This document shows, one piece after another, positions 53,919-63,534 of a stretch of 64,000 nucleotides of DNA. Source of the stretch: Candidatus Dormiibacterota bacterium (GTDB taxonomy: Bacteria; Chloroflexota; Dormibacteria; Aeolococcales; Aeolococcaceae); contig PMOL01000005.1 of assembly GCA_003162415.1 (NCBI GenBank), positions 341,836 to 405,835 of the forward strand, written 5' to 3'. Position 1 is the first letter of the stretch, and each line of letters opens with the position of its first letter. A program made the position numbers and the translations under genes. Under the pieces are notes generated by a model. It did not search any database, was not told the DNA's origin, and saw nothing but the letters and a program-made list of their open reading frames with translations.

Positions 53919-56900
53919 ATGAGCCGAGTGTTGACAGCTCGAGACAGCCGCGCAGTCGCGTGGTTGACCGAGAAGGGACGTTGGATCTCGGACCGTCCAT
54001 GGGCGATGGTGGTGGTACTCGCGCTTGTGGGCCTCGGCATCAGACATGCGTGGCTGTCGACCAATCCGCTCTCTGCCGGAGACTGGCACTGGCCCGACAA
54101 TCCAGTGCTCGCCAATTACAGCCCGTGGCCCTCGGTATGGGACAGCTCGCTCGGCCTGGGAGGCGAGAACCGCTTCTCGGCCGCCTTCCGATTCCCGATC
54201 TATGCGATCGCGGGACTCTTTGCCGTTCTCGGAGCCGGCTGGACCGTCACTGAAAAGCTGCTCTATTTCGTCCCGTTCGCAGTGTTGCTTCCCGTTGGAG
54301 GCTGGTTGCTGGCGCGCGAGATCATGGGCCGTACCAAGTGGGCGCTGCTGACTCCCGTCCTGCTCCTCGGCTCGACGTACTTCATGCTCGAATCGGACGG
54401 TGAGGTGCCGCTGGCGCTCGGCGAGATCGTCTCCTTCTTCGTCCTGATCGCGTTCCTCAAGACCGTGCGACGGTTCTCATTTCGCTGGGCGCTGTTCACC
54501 GGTCTGCTGCTTTCGGTCGTCGCACTCTACGACGTTCGTCCTGCCTATCTCTGCGTCCTGCTCATGGCGATGTACTTCGTCATTGTCTCGGTGGCCGAGC
54601 GAAACTGGCAGAGCTTTCTGCGCCGCACGGCGCTGGGCGCCGTCGCCGGCGCGGTGTTCCTCGGGCTCCAGGCGTTCTGGCTTGTCCCGCTTCTGACCTA
54701 CCACGGCGGCGTCGGCCTGCCGATTCCTCAGGCACCGAACTTCAACGTCCTCACGCTCGGACACGGCATCACGGGTGTCGATGCCTTCTGGACCGGCAGC
54801 ACCCCGGCGCAGCTTGTCCAGGCGCCACTGAATCCCGCCTATATGATCCTGCCGCTCCTTGCACTGACGCCGGTCCTTGCTCGCCGAATGCGTCCCGAAG
54901 TGCTCTGGCTCGTGGTCGCGGCGCTGCTCTTCGCATTCTTTGCCAAGACTGACAACGCCCCGCTCGGGGGCGTCTACGACTGGATGTACATCCACGTCCC
55001 GGGATGGAAGCTGTTCCGCGAAGGATCGAAGTTCCTGTACATCGTCATGCTGGCCTACGCGATCCTCATTCCCATTGCGCTGGCGGGCGCCTTCGAGTGG
55101 GTCGGAGCGCATCTTCCGGCGCTGCGGGCGCGCATGCTTCGAGCCGGCGCTGCACTTGCCCTGGTAGGTGTCGTTGCGTTGAGCGGGTGGTCGGTGGTGG
55201 TTCTGCAGAGCGGTGCACTGGGATCGACGACGCAACCAACGCCGGAGCCCGCGGCCTACGTGGCATTCTCCAGGATTCTCGCTGCCGACACGCGTCCCGG
55301 ACCGGTGCTCTGGTTCGGTCAACCGCTGGTTGGCAACAGCATCCACAACCACCACTTCCTCATCGCATCTCCGACACATCCGGCGGTGAATCTCACCGGC
55401 AAGTTCGGGGGAAGCCGGACCAACCAGCGGGATCCGTTCCAGCTGTACTGCCCTGACAACGTCATCGCGTACTGCTACGTGGACCCACACCTCTTCCCCT
55501 ACCTCGTGCAGATGGCGGGGGCCGGGTACGTCGTGGTTCCCGGTGGGCAGGGGGAGGGTTCGCTCCCGGCAGGGGTCACGCGCGCCTGGCTGCAGGAGCA
55601 GATGAGCCAGATGTTCGGGTCGCCGACGATCCTGGGTAGCGGGTCGACATCGATCTGGGTCTGGCGGATGAGCTCACCGGAACCCGCCGTCACGACCGCA
55701 CCTGCCGTCGCGGAGGTCGACTCAGGGACGTGGGCCACCCCTGAGATCCTTCCGGCGCTCGAAGCGCTCAACATCCCCGTGGCCTATCGCGAGAGCTTCG
55801 ACAACAACCAGTACCCGGTCGCTCCGGCGAACCTTCCCGACAAGGTGTCGGTACTGCCCTACGTCAACAACACGTGCCTATCCGACTTCGCAGGCACTGC
55901 GGCGGTGATGGCGCAGACGACGGCACCGTCGATAGCGCTCACCATCAACGGCGGACAGCTGTCCTTGCCACTGCTGACAGCCCAGGGCCTTCCCAGGGCT
56001 AATGGCTGGAACCTGTACGGCCCATTCCAGGCGACCAGCGGCAACAAGATTGCCATCGCAACGGCCGCGACGGCGACTGCGGTGACCCTCGGACCGTGCT
56101 TGAGCTGGTCATCCCTGACAGCCACCGCGCTCGGTGTTCGCACCACCGCGGTCAGTGATATCACGCTCACCTCGTCCGACGAGCAGATCACGGCGTCGAC
56201 CGACTCCGTCAACGGGAAGTGGGTCGAACTCCGCCGTTATTACGACCCTGGGTGGCGGCTCGACACACACAAGCCCGTCAGTCTCGGCGATGGCTTGTTC
56301 AACCTCTACCACCTCGACAGCACGCAGAGTTCCTCTCCCACGCTCTCGTTCACGTACTCGACACTTCCATATGAACGAATCGGAGAGGGCATCGCACTCG
56401 TCGTGCTCGTCGCAACGATCTGGCTCGCGGTTCGCGTGCCCCGCCGCTTCCGTGACGTCGCCACTGCAACATCAGCCCCAATAGGTCAGGCGACCTTTCC
56501 GCCGTCCCGCCTCGCCACGTGGATCGGCAGCATCGGCCTGGCGATGCTGGCGGTGACGGCGGTGGCCATGGCGCTCGAGTGGTTCGGTGTCCCGTCCATC
56601 TTCGCGGTCGTCGCGGTGGCACCCGATCCGTACTCGGTGGACATTGGCTACGGCGGCGTGGCCATCGCCCTGCTGCTTATCTCCGTCGCGGTGCGCTTCG
56701 TCGCCGGCTTCGGAGCCCGGAGCGAGCCGACTGACGAGCAGCGCGCAGAGCCGCATGCGCCGGAGCCGGCGGTCCCACAGACACCCACGCGGGTGGGCGC
56801 GGGTGTTGCATCGGTTGCAGTTGCGGGCGCGCTGATACTGGCGTCATGCGGTCAGTCCGCGGGCGATTTCCAGAATTTGATCACGCAAGCACAACAGGCC

Positions 56901-57860
56901 GGCGCTGTTGCACCGAGCACAAGCGTTCTGGGATCATCCATCGACGACGCGCGACTGCAACGCGCGGCCCGGCAACCCGACCTGTGCATCGCCGATTACA
57001 CGCAGGCCCTCCAGGAATTCCCCTCGTACTACGCGGCGTACGTGGGTCGCGGCGATTGTTACCTGAACGGCGGACAGAATGGCGGGGCGGCGGTGCACGA
57101 CTACTCAGAGGCGATCGCGCTGTCGCCACGGAGTCCCGACCTCTATCTTCGCCGCGCGGTCGCATATCGCGTCATCGGTAACGTCGCCGCAGCGACGGCC
57201 GATTACATGCACGCTGCGTTGATTCCTTCAGCGACCGCCAACCAGCAGCTCACCGCCATCGACGGGCTCGTTGCGATCTCCGATTTCGCTGACGCCCAGA
57301 CCGTCTATCAACGCGCGCAGTTGCTCGACCCGGGGACCTCGCTGCTCTACGTCGCGGGTGGTGACCTCGCCACCGCCACCGGCAACCTGACGCTCGCGGA
57401 CCAGGACTACGAGCTAGCCCTGGCCGATGCGCTCACCAAGGCGGATAACACGCAGGTGCTCGCTCACGAGTGCCAGGGAGAAGTGCTCCGGCATGAATAC
57501 GCGCTGGCGCTCGCGGATTGCACGAGCGCGGCGACGAACTCCAGCTCGGGATCGGGGGCCTACGACGACCTTGCGGAAGCCAACCTCGCCCTCGGCAACC
57601 CGGGAGCCGCTCTCACCGGCATCGATTCCGCGATCGCCAACTTCATCGGCAATGCGAACGCCTACACCCAGACGGCGGGAGTCGACGGGTTCGGCTTGTC
57701 GAACCTGCTCGCAGCGAAGGGGTGGATTCAGATCCAGCTCGGTCAGACTCAGGCAGCCGTCGAAACCTTCAACCAGGCGTTGGGCGCGCTTCCGGGCCCT
57801 GCGCCTGACACGCGTGCGCGCATCAAGGCGTACATCGAGACAGCAAAGAAAGATGAATGA
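53919..57860 (+). CDS. Large membrane protein (GT-C/YfhO-like) fused to a TPR lipoprotein-like domain
   Basis: 1313 residues. Residues 1-430 carry about ten membrane helices with a GDWHWPDNP outer loop, like large GT-C or YfhO-type membrane proteins. Residues 430-800 are an outer mixed domain (FREGSKFLYIVMLAYA just before it). Two more helices lie at about 815-920. A Glu/Pro linker is followed by VASVAVAGALILASCGQS, a perfect lipobox (Leu974-Ala-Ser-Cys977), and then TPR repeats (about 990-1310: CIADYTQALQEFPSYYAAYV, VHDYSEAIALSPRSPDLYL). Probably a glycan transferase with a scaffold domain. Function not proven. Confidence 0.75.
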   Translation: MSRVLTARDSRAVAWLTEKGRWISDRPWAMVVVLALVGLGIRHAWLSTNPLSAGDWHWPDNPVLANYSPWPSVWDSSLGLGGENRFSAAFRFPIYAIAGLFAVLGAGWTVTEKLLYFVPFAVLLPVGGWLLAREIMGRTKWALLTPVLLLGSTYFMLESDGEVPLALGEIVSFFVLIAFLKTVRRFSFRWALFTGLLLSVVALYDVRPAYLCVLLMAMYFVIVSVAERNWQSFLRRTALGAVAGAVFLGLQAFWLVPLLTYHGGVGLPIPQAPNFNVLTLGHGITGVDAFWTGSTPAQLVQAPLNPAYMILPLLALTPVLARRMRPEVLWLVVAALLFAFFAKTDNAPLGGVYDWMYIHVPGWKLFREGSKFLYIVMLAYAILIPIALAGAFEWVGAHLPALRARMLRAGAALALVGVVALSGWSVVVLQSGALGSTTQPTPEPAAYVAFSRILAADTRPGPVLWFGQPLVGNSIHNHHFLIASPTHPAVNLTGKFGGSRTNQRDPFQLYCPDNVIAYCYVDPHLFPYLVQMAGAGYVVVPGGQGEGSLPAGVTRAWLQEQMSQMFGSPTILGSGSTSIWVWRMSSPEPAVTTAPAVAEVDSGTWATPEILPALEALNIPVAYRESFDNNQYPVAPANLPDKVSVLPYVNNTCLSDFAGTAAVMAQTTAPSIALTINGGQLSLPLLTAQGLPRANGWNLYGPFQATSGNKIAIATAATATAVTLGPCLSWSSLTATALGVRTTAVSDITLTSSDEQITASTDSVNGKWVELRRYYDPGWRLDTHKPVSLGDGLFNLYHLDSTQSSSPTLSFTYSTLPYERIGEGIALVVLVATIWLAVRVPRRFRDVATATSAPIGQATFPPSRLATWIGSIGLAMLAVTAVAMALEWFGVPSIFAVVAVAPDPYSVDIGYGGVAIALLLISVAVRFVAGFGARSEPTDEQRAEPHAPEPAVPQTPTRVGAGVASVAVAGALILASCGQSAGDFQNLITQAQQAGAVAPSTSVLGSSIDDARLQRAARQPDLCIADYTQALQEFPSYYAAYVGRGDCYLNGGQNGGAAVHDYSEAIALSPRSPDLYLRRAVAYRVIGNVAAATADYMHAALIPSATANQQLTAIDGLVAISDFADAQTVYQRAQLLDPGTSLLYVAGGDLATATGNLTLADQDYELALADALTKADNTQVLAHECQGEVLRHEYALALADCTSAATNSSSGSGAYDDLAEANLALGNPGAALTGIDSAIANFIGNANAYTQTAGVDGFGLSNLLAAKGWIQIQLGQTQAAVETFNQALGALPGPAPDTRARIKAYIETAKKDE

Positions 57861-57885
57861 GATCGCACCAGGAGACCCGTTGCCC

Positions 57886-58866
57886 ATGAACGAACTCGCT
57901 CCGAAATCAATCGTTCCCGGACGCCCGGACCGCGTCCTCCTCCTCGGCGTCGCTCGTTCGGGAACCCGCTGGCTGGCGACCGCGCTCGGCCACGCCGACG
58001 CGACGCGCGTCGTCAAGGAGCCGGACAACGTCGATGCCGACCCGACCGGGACCGGCGTGAGCCGCTTTGGGTTTGGCCCGTACCCGATGATCGGGCTCGA
58101 CGAGGAGGCCCCGCAGTTCCGCGCGCTCTGGGACCTCTCCTTCAGCGATCGTGTGCCCAACAAGCCGGGTTTGCGACGGAGTGCCGCCCGTGCCGCACTG
58201 CGTCTGCCCCGCGGCATCCGCGACCCGCTTCTGCGGCGCACTGCTCAGGCGATGTCGGCGCTTCCGGGACGCTCACCGCACGTGCTCGTCAAATCGATTT
58301 ACGCGCACTTCTACGTCGAATGGCTGATAGAGCGCTACGAGCCACGCGTGGTGGTGATCCAGCGCAACCCGCTCAACACCATCTCCTCGTGGATCGAGCT
58401 CGGGGTTCACGGGTTCGACCTGTTCGACCGGCCCGCGATCCGCGAGCGCTATCTCGAACCGCTGGGCATCAGTGCGCCAGACGCGAACGCGAGCGTCACC
58501 GAGAGAACCGCGGCGTGGGTCGGTCTGCTGACCACGGTGCTCGGCGGCCACGTGGAACGACACCCCGAGTGGTTGCTGGTCACCCACGAGGAACTCTGCG
58601 TCGACCCGCTGGTGCGGATCCGTGAGGTGTGCGACCAGGTCGGCTTGACGTGGAGCGAGGGTATTGAACGGTTTCTCACCGAATCCAACCGCCCAGGCGA
58701 AGGGTTCAGCCACATACGGGTCACCCGCGAGCAACCGAACCGGTGGCGCAAGCGCCTCAGCGAACAGCAGCTCGAAGAGATCGAAGGGGTGCTTGCTCAG
58801 TATCCGTCGCGGGGATGGATTCGTGCGCCAGAGCGCCAACCGGAGATGGCAGGCGACGCGCGCTGA
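57886..58866 (+). CDS. Sulfotransferase, subfamily B (copy 3)
   Basis: 326 residues. Loop VARSGTRWLATALG (Arg replaces the usual Ser/Thr in GSTW/GTSW), 3'-phosphate site IQRNPLNTISSWIEL, EPDNVDADPTGTG, GFGPYPMIG, LRLPRGIRDPLL, VTHEELCVDP and YPSRGWIRAP. ATG 57886 is preceded by AGGAGA; an earlier ATG at 57853 overlaps the end of the large membrane protein gene. Same strand and operon as that gene. Confidence 0.84.
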   Translation: MNELAPKSIVPGRPDRVLLLGVARSGTRWLATALGHADATRVVKEPDNVDADPTGTGVSRFGFGPYPMIGLDEEAPQFRALWDLSFSDRVPNKPGLRRSAARAALRLPRGIRDPLLRRTAQAMSALPGRSPHVLVKSIYAHFYVEWLIERYEPRVVVIQRNPLNTISSWIELGVHGFDLFDRPAIRERYLEPLGISAPDANASVTERTAAWVGLLTTVLGGHVERHPEWLLVTHEELCVDPLVRIREVCDQVGLTWSEGIERFLTESNRPGEGFSHIRVTREQPNRWRKRLSEQQLEEIEGVLAQYPSRGWIRAPERQPEMAGDAR

Positions 58867-58869
58867 CGG

Positions 58870-59826
58870 TCAGTAGGCCTCGGGTCCCCAGCCGCCCAGC
58901 GGGAACTCGGCAAGCACGGCCCGCGCCTCTGCGATTTGCGCGGGCGTGAGCCTGCGCGCGAACTGCGTGGTCGCCTCGCTCCTCCGGCTGCTGCCGGTTG
59001 TCGACGTTGCCGCGTTGGGATGCACTCGCTGGCTGCCGCCGAACACCGTGAAGCTGGGGTCGTCCGACTTGGTCACGTACTCCTCCATCGCGCTGGTCCA
59101 GCCAAGCCCGAGCTCTCGGGTGAGAGCCTTGAACTTCGGCAACGGGTCGAGGCAGAGGGCGTCGTGGGAGGCGACGATCCATTCGGGGTGGCGGTCCGCC
59201 GCCTGCTTGAGCCCGGTGGTGAGCAGTCCGACATTCCAGGCAACCCGGGTCACCTCGGATGCCTCGTCACCTGGCGTGGTCATCCCGAGCGGGGCGACCA
59301 CCAACCGATTGACAGCGGAGAGATCACCAATGTTGCGCTTGGCATAGAGACCGAGCACTGCGCAACTGGAGATGGTGTTGAGTGGATTGCGCCGCATGAT
59401 CACCATCTTTGGCGCGTAACGCTGCGCGATCCAATCCAGCGAGAAGGTCGAGTTCACCGACTTGACAATCACATTGCGTGGACGCTTGCGGAGCTGGCTC
59501 GTGCCCATCGCGAGGCTCGCAACCAGGCCGTCCCGAACCCCCTTGGGCATGCGGGATACGCGCCGGCCGGCCGCGCGCACGCTCTCGGCGCGCGCCATCG
59601 GCCAGCCGCCGACAAAGGCGAGGTCCCAGAGCTGCCGGTACCAAAAGCTGCGCTGGTCCGGCGGCAGCGCGGGATGCGAGCCCAGCCGCGCCGCAACCAT
59701 GGCGCCGAGCACGTCCGAAGCGGGGCCGTCCGGCTCGAACACCGCCTGGGCACCTTCGGCACGTCCGAGAACGTTCGCGGCCCATGTGCTTCCACACCGG
59801 GCGGTCCCGGTGAGTAGAACCCTCAT
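58870..59826 (-). CDS. Sulfotransferase, subfamily A (copy 3)
   Basis: 318 residues. Loop TARCGSTWAANVLG, 3'-phosphate site RRNPLNTISSCAVL (Cys where Trp is usual), EPDGPASDVLG, WDLAFVGGWP, VKSVNSTFSLDWIAQRYAPK and FARRLTPAQIAEARAVLAEF. Closest in the window to the 36383 copy. It is convergent with subfamily B copy 3, with only 3 bp between stops. Its start is 13 bp after the phosphoesterase end on the same strand. Confidence 0.84.
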   Translation of the reverse strand: MRVLLTGTARCGSTWAANVLGRAEGAQAVFEPDGPASDVLGAMVAARLGSHPALPPDQRSFWYRQLWDLAFVGGWPMARAESVRAAGRRVSRMPKGVRDGLVASLAMGTSQLRKRPRNVIVKSVNSTFSLDWIAQRYAPKMVIMRRNPLNTISSCAVLGLYAKRNIGDLSAVNRLVVAPLGMTTPGDEASEVTRVAWNVGLLTTGLKQAADRHPEWIVASHDALCLDPLPKFKALTRELGLGWTSAMEEYVTKSDDPSFTVFGGSQRVHPNAATSTTGSSRRSEATTQFARRLTPAQIAEARAVLAEFPLGGWGPEAY

Positions 59827-59839
59827 CGGCTGCCGCTGC

Positions 59840-61891
59840 CTACTTGAATGTGGCGACCACAGCAGCCCAGACCTGCGAGTTCGAGAGCGTCCCCGAGAAC
59901 GAGAACGCGCCCGTCGACGAGACGGCCTCGTGGCCGCCCTGCTCCGAGTTCTGGTGGTTCGACGCCGAGTTACGCAGCAGTGCGTCGGCGGCGAATCCCG
60001 AGGTGATCCCGCTGATGCTCGCGGTTGTGGTCACGAAGCCGATATCTCCGATGACGACCTCGTTGGCGCTGGTTGTCGCCCCGGTCGTCCCGCTATTCGG
60101 CGCCGTGGTCGTGCCCGATGCGGACTTCGCCTGATCGAGCGCTGAAGCTCCGCTGATCTCATAGAAACGTACCACCGGATTGACGCTCGTGGAGTAGGTG
60201 ACCGTCACCGAGGTCACGCCGGCTGCCGCGCCGGGTGCATACCAGACGGCTGCGCCGATTCGGGTCGTCGGATTGACACTCGTTGCCTGCGTCCAGACAT
60301 CGTTCATGTTGTCAGTCACCCCGGTGACGGTGCCCGAAGCGTGGCCGCTGCCTGCGTCGAACTCCGTCGAGACAGCGAGCAGATCTCCCGCCGACGTGGC
60401 GCCCGTCGTCGACAGGGTGAAGGACGTGCCCACGGCCTGCGCTCCCATCGCCACGTCCTGAACAACTGCCGGAGGTGCTCCCGACGGCGCCAGGGCGACG
60501 TTCTCGGTTGTGGTGTTGCCAGAGGTAACGAGCACGCCGTTCAGCGTTTGTGTCCCATACCCGGTATCCGAGAAGGTCATCGAATATGATCCGACCGCAA
60601 CGTTGTCGAACGCGTAGTCGCCGATTCCGTCAGTGGTTGCATTGGTGCCGCTGCATGTGCACGTCACTGTGGCGCCGGGCAGCGGCGGGTTGCCCGCCTG
60701 CGTACTGGTCACTTGGCCCTGGATCGTGCCTTTGCCACCGCCACCTCCGCAGGACCCGTCCGCAAACGCCGGGGTGATGTCGTCGGTCGAGGTCCAGCCG
60801 GGTCCGCCCGAGTTGTTGAGGTAGTCCACTCCGTAGGCCGTTTCGATGCCATGGAGGATCCCGAACTCATCCCCGAACCCCGCGAACGACCCGCACGAGT
60901 TCTGACTGATCACGAGCGTGACGATGTGGCCGCCGCACGAGGTGCCGCCCCACGGCGGGCATGCGACGTCAGCAATTGCGCTTTCGTCCCAGGTGATGAT
61001 GACGATCCCATTGCCTTGCGTGTACCACTTCGACGAGAGCACCGTGGGCAGGTTGTTTGCCAGCCACGTGTCGCCCTGCGCGACGAGGTTGTTGAGGGGC
61101 GCGCAGCGGCTGTGCATATCGTCACAGGCGCTCGGCGTGATCCAGACGAAGTCGGGAGGGCTGCTGCTGTTGAGATCAGCAGAGAAGCTCGACTGGATAT
61201 AAGGGACGACGTTGGCATTGCACTCGGTGGTTTTGCCAATGATCTGCTCGAAGTAGATGAACGGGTTGTGGTCCTGCTCGTATCCGTTGGTGCCGGCTCC
61301 GTGACCCGTATAGCAAGTCTGCCCGGATGCCAGACCGTCCATGTATGCCTTCCACGTCGTTCCGACGCCGTCGAGCTCGTTGACCAGTGTCGGATCTGGG
61401 TAGGGCCGGTTGACCCCGCTGTGATCGCAGCCTGAGATGGCGTCCATGTAGTCGTGAGGGCTGTCGTGCTGAATCGAGTACCAGTTGGTCAGCGATGTGT
61501 ACTTGTCAGCGCCAATCAGTGTGTTGTTGATGTAAGGAGCTTTCGGGTTGCCGATGACGTACGGAGTCGCATCGGTCGCGCTGTAGGCGGTGTTCTCCAT
61601 CATGATCTCCATGATGTGAGGTGGCGTCGCCGGCGGCGGGTTGGGATCATGAGTCACCAGGTATCCCGGGGGGCACGTTGCCGGGCCAGTCGTGGCAGAG
61701 GCGCCACTGATCGATGACGTCCCGTTCATCGCAGCCAAGGTGGAGGCGGTTGTGGCCGGATGGGCGGAAGGGGTCGCTGCCCCAGTGTTCGCAGCGCCCG
61801 CCTGCGTCGTCAGGGCGCTGAGGGCGACGAATACGCCACCCGCCAAACCAATCGAACGGCGAATGACGCGCCGACCTGTACCAAAACTCAT
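59840..61891 (-). CDS. Secreted phosphoesterase with a carboxypeptidase-like regulatory domain
   Basis: About 683 residues. Signal peptide (about 1-35), phosphoesterase (phospholipase C/acid phosphatase-like) domain about 90-380 with IMEIMMENTAYS, YSIQHDSPHDYMDAISGCDH, VWITPSACDDMHS and IVIITWDESA; a Gly-rich joint; a CarboxypepD_reg-like domain (about 385-465: IQGQVTSTQAGNPPLPGATV); and a C-terminal Ser/Thr-rich beta domain to the end. ATG 61891 has GGAAGG upstream at about 61905; a GTG two codons earlier is possible. It hydrolyses an unknown phosphoester outside the cell. Confidence 0.8.
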   Translation of the reverse strand: MSFGTGRRVIRRSIGLAGGVFVALSALTTQAGAANTGAATPSAHPATTASTLAAMNGTSSISGASATTGPATCPPGYLVTHDPNPPPATPPHIMEIMMENTAYSATDATPYVIGNPKAPYINNTLIGADKYTSLTNWYSIQHDSPHDYMDAISGCDHSGVNRPYPDPTLVNELDGVGTTWKAYMDGLASGQTCYTGHGAGTNGYEQDHNPFIYFEQIIGKTTECNANVVPYIQSSFSADLNSSSPPDFVWITPSACDDMHSRCAPLNNLVAQGDTWLANNLPTVLSSKWYTQGNGIVIITWDESAIADVACPPWGGTSCGGHIVTLVISQNSCGSFAGFGDEFGILHGIETAYGVDYLNNSGGPGWTSTDDITPAFADGSCGGGGGKGTIQGQVTSTQAGNPPLPGATVTCTCSGTNATTDGIGDYAFDNVAVGSYSMTFSDTGYGTQTLNGVLVTSGNTTTENVALAPSGAPPAVVQDVAMGAQAVGTSFTLSTTGATSAGDLLAVSTEFDAGSGHASGTVTGVTDNMNDVWTQATSVNPTTRIGAAVWYAPGAAAGVTSVTVTYSTSVNPVVRFYEISGASALDQAKSASGTTTAPNSGTTGATTSANEVVIGDIGFVTTTASISGITSGFAADALLRNSASNHQNSEQGGHEAVSSTGAFSFSGTLSNSQVWAAVVATFK

Positions 61892-62221
61892 AAGCACAAC
61901 CTTCCCCGGACCGCCCCGTTACTCATACGCATCATACAGGCTCATAGGGCGCCTCGGCCGCGACGAAAAACCGCGGTCCAGTCAGCGGGCAGCCCAGAGA
62001 ACCTCGTCGTGCATTAGTGGCGGTGAGCGCAGCCACGTGGCCGTCACATGATTCGAACAGTCGTTCGTCGCATGGCGTACCAGCGTCGTGTCGTCCGATC
62101 TCGAAGCCGTGTCATTTCCCCTGGGTTGTTGTGATTGTGTGTCCGGTCAAATCGCCGACCTGTCACATTCCGGTTGCTCATCGTCCGATCGGCAAGCGCG
62201 AATCGATGGCACGGTCGAGCC

Positions 62222-63250
62222 ATGAAGATTCCCATCGCTCGCTTGGCCGTCGTTGCCGCCGTAGGAACCGTTGCTCTCATGGCGCAGGCCGGATTGGCAC
62301 CCGCATCGGCCGCCGTCCCGACTCCGACGGCCCTCCTCACGAGTCACCCCAGCAATCACTCCAGCACGCACCCCAGCCTAGCTCACACCTCGGCGCTCGC
62401 CTCGAAGGCGACACCAGCACTTCGCGGTACGGTCGGCCACGGCCGCGCACCTGCCGGCAGCGTGCACGCTGCGGTGACCGCATCTGGAGCCCAATGCGAT
62501 GGCATCACCAATAACACGCCGCTGATTCAAGCGGCGGTGGACACGGCCGGCAAGCACCCGGGTGGAGTCGTCAGCCTCCCAGCTGGTGTCTGTGTCCTCC
62601 AGGGCAACATCCACCTCAACACCGTCTACGGCGTGACCGTCGAGGGAGCCGGGGCGACCGCGACGTTCCTGGTCCAACACGCGGATCAGAATATCTTCCA
62701 GATCACCTCGGACGGTAACACCGTCGAAAATCTGAACCTCAATACGTACTCCTTCAACCCCGGCCTCATCCCGATCCGAAAGAGCCCTGTCCCCGCGGTC
62801 CTTTTCAGCAACGCTGACAACACGACTGTGATGAATGTCACTGCCGAGACCGGCTCGGGCTTCGGGATGCGGCTGACCGGGCCGAACCCCTGCTACTACT
62901 TTCCGATCACTGGGAGTGTGGTGTCGAACGTGGTCATGGTCAACCATGGCACCGGCGGCTTTGCAGCGGTGGACATCGACTGCCAGAACGGCGCGCGGCT
63001 GTCGAACATCACAATCCATGGCGGCATCCTGGCGCTGTACAACGACACCAACACGATCCTGAATACTGAGACCTACTACGGCATCAACCGCTGCCAGCCG
63101 GCCTGGTTTGTGACCGGCCCGGCCAGCAACATCCTCATCGAGAACGTGCTCACCTACGCCGGCGCGGGCACGATCCACGGATCGACCCGCGGCGCCGCCA
63201 CCGGGATCACCGTCACCAACCAGAGGTTCGGCTCGACGCTGCACTGCTAG
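62222..63250 (+). CDS. Secreted beta-helix protein
   Basis: 342 residues: signal peptide (about 1-32, APASAAVP), a Ser/His/Thr-rich linker (SHPSNHSSTHPS), then a pectate-lyase-superfamily beta-helix: CDGITNNTPLIQAAVDTA, GGVVSLPAGVCVLQ, VTVEGAGATATFLV, NITIHGGILALYNDTN. It resembles the lipoprotein at 45818 but lacks a lipobox and is therefore free or wall-associated. No catalytic residues can be assigned. The 330 bp upstream (61892-62221) contain no gene I can support. Confidence 0.75.
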   Translation: MKIPIARLAVVAAVGTVALMAQAGLAPASAAVPTPTALLTSHPSNHSSTHPSLAHTSALASKATPALRGTVGHGRAPAGSVHAAVTASGAQCDGITNNTPLIQAAVDTAGKHPGGVVSLPAGVCVLQGNIHLNTVYGVTVEGAGATATFLVQHADQNIFQITSDGNTVENLNLNTYSFNPGLIPIRKSPVPAVLFSNADNTTVMNVTAETGSGFGMRLTGPNPCYYFPITGSVVSNVVMVNHGTGGFAAVDIDCQNGARLSNITIHGGILALYNDTNTILNTETYYGINRCQPAWFVTGPASNILIENVLTYAGAGTIHGSTRGAATGITVTNQRFGSTLHC

Positions 63251-63278
63251 AGCCCGGCAACGTCGATTAGGACACTCG

Positions 63279-63318
63279 AGCTCCTACCGCTGAGGAATCT
63301 CCCTCGGCGGTAGGAGCT
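63279..63318 (+). terminator. Terminator hairpin after the secreted beta-helix gene
   Basis: A perfect 12-bp stem (AGCTCCTACCGC / GCGGTAGGAGCT) with a 16-nt loop that can pair further inside, followed by TCGTCGTTCTGG. It lies 28 bp after the stop codon. Confidence 0.7.
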
Positions 63319-63500
63319 TCGTCGTTCTGGGGACCGTCGACACCGGACGACTGCGACTGCCGAGTTCAATTCCCCGCTAGCAAACCCCTGGCCCCGCAGC
63401 GCATTATTTGCGGAGTTCGCTTCGGGAAGGCTCGGGGCTAGAAAGGGGATTTGCGGACGTGCTCCAGTTGCCATCTGGGCAATGGAGCTGTCCGGTAAGT

Positions 63501-63534
63501 GGGGCCAGTGGGGAGACAGGGGAACTTGAGGGGG
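63501..63534 (+). other. G-quadruplex-type motif before the last gene
   Basis: GGGG-CCAGT-GGGG-AGACA-GGGG-AACTTGA-GGGGG: four tracts of four or more G with loops of 5, 5 and 7 nt on the coding strand, 22 bp before the chosen start. The last tract is part of the 13-bp motif ACTTGAGGGGGAA shared with 52432-52444. Confidence 0.5.
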
